Assembly (NCBI GenBank): GCA_001275005.1
Contig: JWZX01003208.1
Coordinates: 1-62,309 of the forward strand
Origin: Chrysochromulina tobinii
Lineage: Eukaryota > Haptophyta > Prymnesiales > Chrysochromulinaceae
DNA: 62,309 nt
Reading direction: 5' to 3'
A model generated the notes under the pieces. It was not told where the DNA came from and made no database searches. It saw only the letters and a program-made list of their open reading frames with translations. How positions within the stretch are numbered: the first letter of the stretch is position 1; each line of letters begins with the position of its first letter. The position numbers and the translations under genes were made by a program. Below, one piece after another: positions 31,946 to 41,353 of this stretch.

Positions 31946-32692
31946 TCACGCCGACCACCAGATGAACTCGTCGGCGCTCGCGCCGCCCGCTGCGAGCATG
32001 TGCATGTACGGCAGCCGCTCGAAGACGGCTATGGCTCGCGGTACTGTGAGCTCAAGCGGTGTCCAGCTCTGGGCGACGCGCGCAAACGCTTCGGCGGCGG
32101 CCGCACGATCATCGGGCTCGGCCGTCCAGCGCACCAGCGTCGAGTGCACGATGTCCGGGATGTGCGGCGGTACTTCGCCCTCTGGAGCGCCATTGAGCGG
32201 CGTGCCCAGAGAGCGGTCGCCACCGCCCTCGACCGCCACGCCACCGGCCGCGACGATGGCGTCGCGAAGCGCCGCGCGCATAGCCGCAATCGCACCGTCG
32301 AGGTCCGCGTAGCGCAGGATCCCCGCGGCGCCCTCGAGCGTAGGTGCCTCCATCCGCAGCCGGACTGGCTGCGTCGGCCAAGTTGGAGACGCCTTGGCCT
32401 TGGCAAGCACCGGCTCCCAGAGGGCCACGCACGCCTCGACTGCGGAAGAATCCATCGCGCCGTGCGTGAAGGCGCGCAACGTCGCGATGGTGCAGTGAAG
32501 CGTCGATGGCGGGTACACGTAGGCTGCAGCCGGCAGCTCAGCGCGCAGCTTCTCGCACAGTGAACCAGCCTGCGACTGGACATCGGACGGCATCGGCCAC
32601 GCGCACACCAGCACGAGCCCGCACACGTTCTCGCCGTCGAAGCGGTCGCCCGCTGCGAGCCGCGCGACTGTCGGGTTGGCCCAGGTCACCAT
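31946..32692 (-). CDS. 2H phosphoesterase-superfamily protein
   Basis: 248 aa from ATG 32692. Two HxT motifs, LHCTIATL (~residue 68) and VHSTLVRW (~residue 188), are the paired catalytic histidines of the 2H superfamily. Those enzymes act on 2',3'-cyclic phosphates or related RNA/nucleotide ends. The ~120-residue spacing and the terminal WWSA strand fit. An in-frame TTG upstream would add a hydrophobic segment, so a signal peptide from an upstream ATG or exon cannot be excluded. It is divergently arranged with the permease gene, 130 bp away. Substrate unknown. Confidence 0.75.
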   Translation of the reverse strand: MVTWANPTVARLAAGDRFDGENVCGLVLVCAWPMPSDVQSQAGSLCEKLRAELPAAAYVYPPSTLHCTIATLRAFTHGAMDSSAVEACVALWEPVLAKAKASPTWPTQPVRLRMEAPTLEGAAGILRYADLDGAIAAMRAALRDAIVAAGGVAVEGGGDRSLGTPLNGAPEGEVPPHIPDIVHSTLVRWTAEPDDRAAAAEAFARVAQSWTPLELTVPRAIAVFERLPYMHMLAAGGASADEFIWWSA

Positions 32693-32822
32693 CAATTGTA
32701 TGACTAATAAGGCAGGGAATGCGAGCACCGCCCTTTCCAAAAGTTGAGTCTGTGGCTCACAGCCGTTTCATTCAACTTGAAAGTTGCGAGTTTGGTCGGA
32801 GAGGCCGCGGCGGCCGCGGCTG

Positions 32823-34767
32823 ATGGGCGTCTTGCCGTCGCCCGCCGGCCATCAGGCGGTCGGTGGCGGGAAGGACATCGCCTTCTTCGCGGGCGTCATC
32901 CTGCTCATCAACAACATCACAGGGCCGGGCGTACCTTCCTTGCCGAATCTGTTTGTCGAGGCTGGTTGGCTGCCGCCGACGGCATGCATCATCTGCATGT
33001 GGGTGGTGACGACCCTGAGCGCGTCCATATTTGCCGAAGCGATGGATCGCATCCCCGGCAATGAGGGGTTCAAGGGCCGCGTCGAATTCGTCTCCGTCGT
33101 CGACCATTATTTCGGACGGAGGATGTACGTTGCCAGTCAGATCGGCCTCAACGGCGCGCTCATGTCTCTCAACATCATTTCGGTAATCCTGTCAGCGCAG
33201 GTGATGGACGTGCTGATCTCGGCCCTGTTTGGTAAATCATGCGGCCTCAACCTCACGCCATTTGCCCTGTACAGCAATGCCACGTCCAGCGGCTCTCCCA
33301 TCCCCGGCTCGGATCGTGTCTTCTCATGCATCGACTCGGCTGACCTGAGCCACGGCAACGGCTGGGGCTGTCACATTGTGCTCTCGCTCGGGTACGTGCT
33401 CACCGCGGCGATGGCGATCCCTTGCGGCGCGTGGAACCTCGACGACAACATGATCATCCAAAAGGGCGCCTTTGGCCTCACCGCGTGCTGCTGGCTCATC
33501 TGGATCTTGGCCGCCCTCAGCATGGCCTCGGGTGGTGGCGGTGCTGGTGGCGCTGATGCTGGTGGTGGTGCTGCTGGTGGTGGTGCTGCTGCTGGTGACG
33601 TGGCGGCCTCCGCTGAGCTCGGCCTGCACGCCCTGGTCCGCTCCACCTCCTCGCGGCTGCCCGCGATCAACAACAACCCGCAGCTCGGCTCGGTAGCGGG
33701 CGTGCTCGGTGGCATCCTCTTCAACTTCGGGTTCGTCACCACAGTCCCCTCGTGGCTCGAGATGGCATGCAAGTGCTCACCACGGCGCCATCCCCCCCCT
33801 TTCCCACAGGTTCGTCACCACGGTCCCCTCGTGGCTCAATGAGAAGCTACCGGGCGTGCCCATCAATCGGGCACTCTGGCTCGCGACCACGTTCAGCGCG
33901 CTGCTCTTCGTGGCCATCGGCTTCACGGCCGCTCTGGTCTTCTCCGATGTGCTGCAAGGGCCGGTCACAGCGACGTGCGCGCGCCAGCTCGAGGACCCCA
34001 CCTTTGTCTGCGCCAACGACCTGCTGCAGTTGCTCTCGCAGCCGGCGACCGCGCCGTGGCAGTCGAGCCGGGCGGCAACGACCCTGCTGCAGGCCTCCGT
34101 CTATTGCTTCCCAATCTTCTCGATCGTCTCGTCGATCCCCGTCTTCTCGATCATCATCAAGTATAACCTCATCGAGAATGGCTTCTCGCGCGGCTTCGGC
34201 TTCGCGTGGGGCGTCATCTTCCCGTGGCTCGTCGGCTTCCCTCTGCTCTACATGCCCGACGTCCTCGGGCGCATCATCAACATTACCAGTCTCTTCTTTG
34301 TGTCCTTCTCCAGCTTTGTACTGCCACTCGCCCTCTACGTTGTCCTCCAGCGCAAGGCCGGCCACGTCCGCCTGCAGGCCCAGCCGGGCCTCGGCACCAC
34401 CCTCCTCGGCGGCACACACACGACGAGCACTGCCGAGCACTGCGCGCACACTGCCCCCTCCGCTGTGGGTGTGAATGTGAATGTGGGTGTGAATGTGAAT
34501 GTGACCCTCGCAATGGATGGTCGCGATGCAGGCTCCACCCCGGCGGCGGCGTCGGAGGACGAGGGAGGCTTCATGGCACTCGAGCAGCAAGGGCGCCACC
34601 ATGTGCTGCCACGCTCGTGGACGTGCTGCACGCCGCCCGTCCGCTCCGCGCTCGCGGTGGCCATCGCCATCCTCGTCACCGTGGGCTCGATGACTGCTCT
34701 CTACCTGACGATCACGCAGGGGACGTACGACGTCGATGCGAGCATTTGTGCGACGGTGGGCAACTGA
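32823..34767 (+). CDS. Amino-acid permease-like membrane transporter
   Basis: Exons 32823-33730 and 33810-34767 (621 aa, about 10-11 hydrophobic segments). The opening IAFFAGVILLINNITGPGVP, with its unwound Gly-Pro motif in TM1, resembles amino-acid transporters of the AAAP/aromatic-permease type. TM2 (ACIICMWVVTTLSASIFAEA) and the later helix PIFSIVSSIPVFSIIIKYNL support this. Two low-complexity loops occur: Gly/Ala (33535-33600) and a VNVNVGVNVNV stretch near 34490. The intron is a family-A introner-like element and changes frame if not spliced. It probably imports amino acids at the plasma or an internal membrane; substrate not predictable. Confidence 0.8.
33731..33809 (+). mobile_element. 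Introner-like element (family A) flanked by 28-bp duplication
   Basis: 33731-33758 and 33810-33837 are the same exon sequence with one mismatch (A/G). Between them lie 51 nt with core GCATGCAAGTGCTCACC, then ACGGCGCC, ending TTTCCCACAG. The donor GT comes from the duplicated exon copy. Confidence 0.85.
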
Positions 34768-34866
34768 ACGTAGAAGTTTAGAGTAAACATGACCTAACGC
34801 CGTCGTGGGCGTGTGAAGTTGCTGTGAGGATTTTTGCTCCTTCTCTCCCACCAACTCCTTGGAGCC

Positions 34867-37800
34867 ATGCCAATGATCGCTGGCCGCGCGGGCGGCGCGT
34901 CGCAGATCATGGCCGCGGTGCGCCGGAGGAGAAAAAAGTCGCCGCCTATCGCGGGCGAGAAGGAGGGCGCCACTCTCGGCCTGAAGTGGAAGGACGTGGG
35001 TGCCAAGCGGCCCACCGAGGGCAAGGAGCTGCAGAATGACGGCCTCTCAAAGGCGCTGCTGCGGCAGAATATGCGCGGCGTTCTGCACTACGTGTTCAGC
35101 GTCGAAGAATTCAAGGAGTTCCACGTTCGCGGCCTCCAACTGAACAGCTTCGTGCGCGCGGGCCCGAGTTACTACGTGCCCGACGAGACGCCCGAGCCCG
35201 AGGAGCTGAAGCCGTGGTTCGTGCGGTGGACGAACAACGTGTTCAACGTTTTGAATTCGCTCTCGCTGCAGGCGTGCCTGTACCTGGTCTTCGTGATCGT
35301 CTTTCAGAACCTCGCGGGCACAATGCGCCGCAGGGAGGAGTACTACATGACGATGCACGTGATGAACAAGTTCGTGACCACGCCATTCGACAGCCAGCAC
35401 AACACGTTCGAGACGATCCGACGCGCTTCGGACATTTATGAGTGGGGCAACCAGGTGCTCTGGCCGGGCTTCTTCGGCGACGCTGGCCCGTGCAACCCCT
35501 TCGTGGGTCTGCCCAACACGCTCCAGAATAAAGGATGCAACGACGACGCGTGGCCCGACGGCGACGGTCCACACCATCTGGTGGGTGCGTCACCGCTCGG
35601 GCTTGACGAGCTGGTGCGTAGGATGGACATGCTCGACTGGACGGAAGGCATCCTGATCAAGCAGGGCCGCGCGGCGCCGCAGAACTGCGCCGGACTGCAC
35701 CAGATCGGGCAGTGCTACCCGGAGCTCGAGAGAGGCATCTACACCTCGTCGACGCAGACGTACGGGTACGTTATGAGCCCGCCCGACGAGACCCTGATTG
35801 CGCCCGACGAGACCCTGATTGCGCCCGACGAGACCCTGATTACACCGGACGAGACCCTGATTGCGCCCGAGAGCTGGTTGTGAGTGCCACACCTGATGGC
35901 CTCCGATGGCCTCCCTCATCAGCTGGTTGTGAGTGCCACCTGATGGCCTCTGATGGCCTGCCTCATCAGGTACAACATCAGCCACCCCGACGAGGAGCCC
36001 GAGATACGATGGAGATACTTCTCAGCTCGGAATCTCGGCGGCAATCCCGGTGGTCAAACCTCGGCGGCGATCCCGTCGATGCGCCAGTACGATACGGACG
36101 GTTTCATTGCGGTCGTCATCCCCTTCTTCTCGGAGATCTATCTCGAGGAGCAGCACGATCTCGTCGATTGGGTCGTCGACTACCGTCTCCACTACGTCAA
36201 CGCGACCAACGGCAAGACGCCACGATACTATTGCGTGCGGCTCTCGCACAACGGGCGCGACATGCATCAGGTGCGTGCGAGACGATTGCGTGGCCATGAA
36301 TGCATATGACAATGACTCATGCATGCTATGCTATGCCTGCATGCATGCAGGTTTGCGACCCAACGACCAATCGGCGCGACGGCTCGGGCAAGATGACCGG
36401 CGTGGTGCGCGCTGCGGTGGAGAACATGTGGAATGACCTCAAGCGTGGCCACTATCTCGATTCGAGATCGCGCGTGCTCACGATCACGCTACAGTACGCC
36501 TTTCTCCTTGATTGCTTCTTGATTGCCTCTTGATTACATCTGGATTACAGTACGCCTTTCCCCTTGATTGCCTCTTGATTGCCTCTTGATTGCCTCTGGA
36601 TTACTTCTGGATTCCCTCTTGAGTGCCGCTGAGGAGCGCTGCTTGCGTCCTTCATCAGGCTCAACTCGAATCACGTGGGCGTGCGATCTCGCTTCACCCT
36701 GATGCTCGAGCTCACCGCCCTCGGAGCGATCTTCCCATCTTACGATGTCGAGACGCGCATCCTGGACGAGGCGGCCCTCGACGACATGCTGCTGTATGCG
36801 CAGATCTCGATGGTGATGGTCGCTTTCTTCGCCATGCTCGAGCTGATCGAGCTCATCCGCCAAGGGCCGATCGACTACGTGCAGAACTTTTGGCACCTGA
36901 TGGACTGGGGAAACTACATCATCTTCCTGCAGGTGTACTTCCAAGTTGTACAGGTACGTGCGGCTCTCGAGCACTCAGACTACCCTCTGATACCCCTCTG
37001 ACACCCCTCTGACACCCCCTGATAACCCTCTGATGGCCCTCTGACACCCCTCTGACACCCCTCTGATGCCCCTCTGATGCCCCTCTGATGCCCCTCTGAT
37101 GCCCCTCTGATGCCCCTCTTGTCGGCGTACCTGATTGCCTCCCTCATCAGGTACGCCAGACCATCGAGAATCCGGACTGCAGCTCGTTCCTGTGCGCCAA
37201 CATCGGCTACTTCGATGATTGGAAGGCGATGGGCGAGTACCGCATCTGCAAGCAGTACCTCGCCCTCTGCGTGTGCCTACAGCTCTTCAAGATCACCAAG
37301 TTCACCAGCCAGCTCGTGCCAAAGATGGGCCTCATGTCGAATGTGCTCCGGCACGCGGCCATCGACATCTTCTTCTTCGCGATCGTCTTCTTCAACTCCC
37401 TCCTCGCCTTCTCGACCATGCTCTACGTGCAGGTGCGCTGATGACCACTGATTACCATTGATGACCCCTGATGACCATGCTCTACGTGCAGATGGGAGTG
37501 CCTCTCTCTGAGTGCCTCTCGGCGTGCTTCTTTCGGAGTGCCTTTCGGATGGCCTTTCGGATGGCCTCTCGGATGGCATGCTGATTGCATCTGCCTGCTT
37601 TGTGTGTTCTGCGTGCAGCTTGGGCCGGTGATGGAAGACTTTTACGACCAAGGGCCCGCGATCGTGTCGCTCTTCCGAGCTCTCTTCGGAGATTTCGATC
37701 TGGATGAGGTGATGAACCAGTCCTCAGGCTACATGAACGCGCTCCTCTTCCTCGTCTACCTCTTTGTCGCGATCTTCATCATGCTCTCTCTCTTCCTCGC

Positions 37801-39060
37801 CATCCTGGCGGAGGCGCAGGCAGCCGTTCGAGAGCGCGAAGCAATCAAGAAGGTCGACGATCCCAACTTCAACGAGTTTGGCGTGATGCACACGTGCTGG
37901 GACTTCCTCGGCTTCGGCTATCGCAGGGTACGCCAGGCGCAGATTCGGGTCTGATTCGGGTCTGATTCGGGTCTGATTCGGGTCTGATTCGGGTCTGATT
38001 TGGTTCTGATTGGGGTCTGATTGCCCTCCTCATCAGGTGCGCCAGACCTTGTATCCCGAGGAGGAGGCCCCCGCATGCAAGTGCTCACCACGACGCCATC
38101 GCTTCTCTCCCACAGGTTCGTCAGACATTGTATCCCGAGGAGGAGGCTCCCGTCGCCGAAGCAGTGCCGGGGCCCGAGCCGCCTCCGACCGTGGACGCAA
38201 TGGTCAAAGATCTCCGGGGCGAGGTCAAGACCATCAGCGAGATTGTGAACACGCTCTGCAGAGAGGTCGTCTTGCTGCGCTCGAATGGCCTCGTCGGCAC
38301 TCCGGAAGGGTGGCTCGCGCCCGACGGCACGCTACGTGGCACCGGCGAGCATGGCGCCCGCGACGACGCCGATGGCGGCGTCGTGAGTGTGGAAGACGCC
38401 CGGCGCATGCGCCTCGGGATACACGCCGAGATACACGCCGAGATGGTGAGTGTGGAAGACGCCCGTCGCATGCGCCTGGTGGTCGAGGGGCTCGATGCGA
38501 AGCTCACCAAGAAGCTCGAACAGATCGACGAGCGTCTCGCGAAGCGTGAGAAGGTGGCCGCGATCGAGCGCAAGGGCCACTTACCGGCCGGTAAGTCGAG
38601 GCCGTCGCCCTTGGTGAACGAGCGCACTGCCGCGGGCGCGGCCAGTGACTTTCAGCCCATCGCCGCACAGAGTTGGTTGGCGGGTACTACGGCCGCAGGC
38701 GGTGGCGTGGCCGCAGGCGGTGGCGGCGGCGACCGCGGCGCTGGCGGCGGCGGCGGCAGAGGGTGTGGGGAGAGCCCCGGTGCGGCGCTGGCGGCGGCGG
38801 CAGCGGCACTGGCGGTGGCGGCCCCGCCGCTGCATGCACGCCCACGCTCGCCTGCCGACCCGCTGCATGCATGCTCTCGCTCGCCTGCCACTCGGCCGCC
38901 CGTCCACTTCTCACCTGAACTCCTCACTTCCACACCAAGCAGCCTGCCGAAGCTGCTTGGGCCACCGACACGCGGACAACTCTTGGGTGCCCCCGACGAG
39001 CACCTAGATCACGCGATGTCACAGTACAGTGGCAAGTCGATCGCCGGCTTGTCAGCGTAG
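34867..39060 (+). CDS. Polycystin-type (PKD2-like) cation channel
   Basis: Exons 34867-35765, 35970-36270, 36351-36493, 36659-36953, 37151-37432, 37619-37927 and 38116-39060 (1057 aa). TM1 is LQACLYLVFVIVFQNLAG, followed by the large extracellular polycystin domain with DWTEGILIKQGRAA, GQCYPELERG and YRLHYVNATNG. TM2-TM6 follow, with a pore-like ALFGDFD after IVSLFRAL and a final helix YLFVAIFIMLSLFLAILAEA. The cytoplasmic tail has coiled coil (VVEGLDAKLTKKLEQIDERL) and a Gly/Ala-rich low-complexity region. Polycystins are Ca2+-permeable channels, often ciliary, consistent with the flagellar genes nearby. All six introns carry copied exon sequence or repeat units. Confidence 0.9.
35766..35969 (+). 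repeat. Polycystin intron 1: 21-bp tandem repeat plus CTCATCAG units
   Basis: It opens GTACGTTATGAG, resembling the next exon start GTACAACATCAG. Five copies of CCCGACGAGACCCTGATTGCG (35778-35868) resemble exon CCCGACGAGGAGCCCGAG. It then has two copies of a unit with GCTGGTTGTGAGTGCCAC ending CCTCATCAG. Confidence 0.8.
36954..37150 (+). repeat. Polycystin intron 4: tandem CCCTCTGATGC units
   Basis: Consists of about a dozen CCCTCTGAYRC-like units and ends GATTGCCTCCCTCATCAG. The donor GTACGTGCGG resembles the next exon start GTACGCCAG. Confidence 0.8.
37433..37618 (+). other. Polycystin intron 5 containing a copied exon end
   Basis: The last 19 bases of the preceding exon (37414-37432, GACCATGCTCTACGTGCAG) recur exactly at 37473-37491 inside the intron, followed by CTCGGATGGC-type units. 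The acceptor is TGCGTGCAG. Confidence 0.85.
37928..38115 (+). mobile_element. Polycystin intron 6: repeat intron with nested family-A introner-like element
   Basis: 37928-38036 is a GTCTGATTCGG repeat intron ending CCTCATCAG. 38037-38073 copies the true exon start 38116-38152 (33 of 37 matching). 38074-38115 holds the core CATGCAAGTGCTCACC, then ACGACGCC, ending CTCCCACAG. Confidence 0.85.
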
Positions 39061-39326
39061 GCAAATGTGTAGCGAGCCGCCGACGTGAATCGTGCACGAC
39101 GCGCTTTAGGCACCTTAGCTTAGGACTTCGCCGGTGATGGTCGGCGGCGGATTTCAGATTCGATCTACCGTTGACCGTCAGCTCGGCGTGTAAATAATGG
39201 TTAATGCTCTTGTTGCGATACCTCGCCTCGTGCAGGTGTACCGTACGTCGTAAGATTGGACCGCTAGGGTACTAGGTGTCTGACACAACCGTGTTCATCT
39301 CAGTGCAGACTATAACGCATAACAGT

Positions 39327-39608
39327 ATGTCATCTACTGGCTCTCCAACTCTAGGCGCTCTCGAGGGCGTTTCTGACGATGAGATGTTGTTGAGCGGCGG
39401 AGCTGTGCCTCGGTCGCTCGGTGCGGCGGGGGTCGAGCCTGGCGCCGCGATCGCGTCGTCCGCGTCGCACGACGTGTTCTCCAACGACGATGGCCACACC
39501 TTCCGCTTCGAGGATGGCAGCATGGTGCGACTCTCGGGGATCGTCCCCGAGAACCGGCCGATAGCTCTACAAGGCGTTCGAGTCCCTCGTCGCGAAACGC
39601 CGCGCTGA
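39327..39608 (+). CDS. Small hypothetical protein
   Basis: 93 aa from ATG 39327. It ends 9 bp before the stop of the convergent SUKH gene. No recognised domain. The middle (HTFRFEDGSMVRLSGIVPEN) reads like ordinary protein sequence rather than GC shadow. The end (RVPRRETPR) is basic. It may be a small gene, a partial exon or a chance frame. Confidence 0.3.
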   Translation: MSSTGSPTLGALEGVSDDEMLLSGGAVPRSLGAAGVEPGAAIASSASHDVFSNDDGHTFRFEDGSMVRLSGIVPENRPIALQGVRVPRRETPR

Positions 39609-39617
39609 CGGGGACCG

Positions 39618-40256
39618 TCAGCTTCCGGCCGCGAATTGCTCCGCAGGGTGGGCCTGGAAGGGCGCCACACCGGCAGGGTGGGTCGCGCCTCGCGCGGCGT
39701 CGACGGTCCACGCTCCCGACTCGAGGGCCTCGACCCAGTGGGCGAGCGCAGCCTCGAAGCTCGGGCCCAGCGTGACGAAGTCGCACTCGGTCACCAGCGT
39801 GATCAGCTGGCCCGACGTGCCGGCGGGGCCGGGGTCGAGGTCGAGGTAGGTCGTGTCGCCATCCCAGTAGGGCGTACCGGCGATCGGAATGCGCCGCGCG
39901 CGGTAGGCCCCGGAGCGGATTCGGTCCTCGTCCTCGGTGGCCTCGGGCAGCGGGAAGTCGGCTACGAGCGATTGGACCTCGGCCCATTGCTCGAGCACCT
40001 TCGCGAGCGGCGCGAGCGCCCCGCAGCCCGGCATCCAGGGCAGGCCACCGCCACCGCCTGCGAAGGAGGCTTGGCCGTCGTGCAGCGCGAGCGAGGCGCG
40101 GTAGCCGGCCGGCAGCGAGGCTCCGAGCTTCGCCTCGGCGGCAGCGATCGCGTCTTCGGAGAGCGCGGGAGCCAGCGCAAGGGTGGCGCCGTGTCGTACT
40201 GCGAGCGCTTCGAGTCGGGTCCAGAGATCGCGGAGCGTGGCGTCGAGACTCGTCAT
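39618..40256 (-). CDS. SMI1/KNR4 (SUKH) family protein
   Basis: 212 aa, intronless. SUKH motifs are clear: LSEDAIAAAEAKLGASLPAG, SLALHDGQ, and YWDGDTTYLDLDPGPAGTSG. In bacteria, SUKH proteins often serve as immunity proteins in polymorphic-toxin systems; the fungal Knr4 homologue acts in cell-wall signalling. Lack of introns and of the local repeat sequences, plus bacterial-like wording, make relatively recent acquisition from a bacterium plausible. That is inference. No toxin partner is next to it. ATG 40256 fits the family start. Confidence 0.85.
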   Translation of the reverse strand: MTSLDATLRDLWTRLEALAVRHGATLALAPALSEDAIAAAEAKLGASLPAGYRASLALHDGQASFAGGGGGLPWMPGCGALAPLAKVLEQWAEVQSLVADFPLPEATEDEDRIRSGAYRARRIPIAGTPYWDGDTTYLDLDPGPAGTSGQLITLVTECDFVTLGPSFEAALAHWVEALESGAWTVDAARGATHPAGVAPFQAHPAEQFAAGS

Positions 40257-40610
40257 ACCCGAACGACTACCATGCGACCGAGAGGGCCACCATCCAGCGT
40301 CGGCTGCTCGGTGCGGCGCGGGCTTCGGCCGAAGTTCCTCGAAGTTTAATTACAGTAATTCAACTCGACCATGGAGTTAATTCTCGTTTCTTGTCACGAA
40401 CGACGACGCTGTATGCAACGATACCGTGGTCTCGATCATATCTTCATATGAAGCGCGGCCCAGGCGGCTAGTCGCTCGCCTAATACACGCACACATGTCC
40501 TCCGGAGAACGCACACTTGCGCGCACACACGCGCACAAGGTCAAGGAACCGGGTGCGGGGCAAACGCCGATGGGGCAGCAGAGACTCGGCTGAGACTCTT
40601 CCGGAGAGCC

Positions 40611-41114
40611 TCAGATGCAAGGATTGTACGTGCCGGGCCCTGGCGTCGCGGTCGCTCGCTGGAAGCGCTCTATCGCCCCCCAGCGCGTGTCCTTGCTCGT
40701 GATCGGGCGCGCCGCCGTGAAGAACGTCGAGAGCGGCTGCGGACCGAAGGTGGAGTACGCCGGGAACTGCGGGCCCGGTGGCCCGCGGTAGCTCCACTTC
40801 GTGAAGGTGTGGAAGCGCTCCGGGCCGCCTCCGAGCACGACGCTCGCGGGCGATTCGCGCAACGAATTGGCCTGCAGGCCAAACGAAGATGTTAGCACGC
40901 GCGGCTTCAGGCTCGGGTCGGCGGCCCATAGAGCTTTCAGGGCCGGATCGACCGCAGTTTCTGCCCTGGTGCTGTGGCTGGTGTGGCTGCGGTGGCTCCG
41001 AGCCGTCAGCGGGAACATGGCCTCCCCACGCTCCCACGGCAGCCCGTAGGTGGACGGGAGGATGGGCATGTGTCGACTCCGAGCCCCGAGGGGTGAGTAG
41101 GAGGGGGAGTTCAT
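40611..41114 (-). CDS. Small PG-rich (SHIPPO/STPGR-like) protein
   Basis: 167 aa from ATG 41114 (41069 is an alternative). It ends with TATPGPGTYNPCI, the proline-glycine motif of sperm-tail PG-rich repeat proteins, which sit inside or on axonemal microtubules. Earlier segments GPPGPQFPAYSTFGP and ILPSTYGLPWERGEAMF are of the same style. No signal peptide. Together with the larger PG-rich protein at 44.4 kb and centrin between them, it suggests a flagellar neighbourhood, though clustering may be chance. Confidence 0.6.
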   Translation of the reverse strand: MNSPSYSPLGARSRHMPILPSTYGLPWERGEAMFPLTARSHRSHTSHSTRAETAVDPALKALWAADPSLKPRVLTSSFGLQANSLRESPASVVLGGGPERFHTFTKWSYRGPPGPQFPAYSTFGPQPLSTFFTAARPITSKDTRWGAIERFQRATATPGPGTYNPCI

Positions 41115-41353
41115 TCGAGTGCAGCGGCTAGTTGTCCGACGACCGCGGACAGAATTCCTCGCAAGACGGAACGAGAATGTTGGTTTCAAACGCGTAACGA
41201 ATAGCGACAAAACTTGAAGATGACATGTACCTCGGGTTTGCCCGGCTCCCCCCGATGTTTTTGAACCGGGCATGGCGCTGAAGACGACAAAAGACAGTAG
41301 ACGACTGACTGGTCCTTCATAGGTCTGTCAGCGCTGCCACGTCGACCCCCTCG

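Noticed and set aside
39618..40349. Plus-strand 237-aa frame opposite the SUKH gene
   Set aside because: Arg/Gly-rich antisense shadow; the minus-strand frame has clear SUKH motifs.
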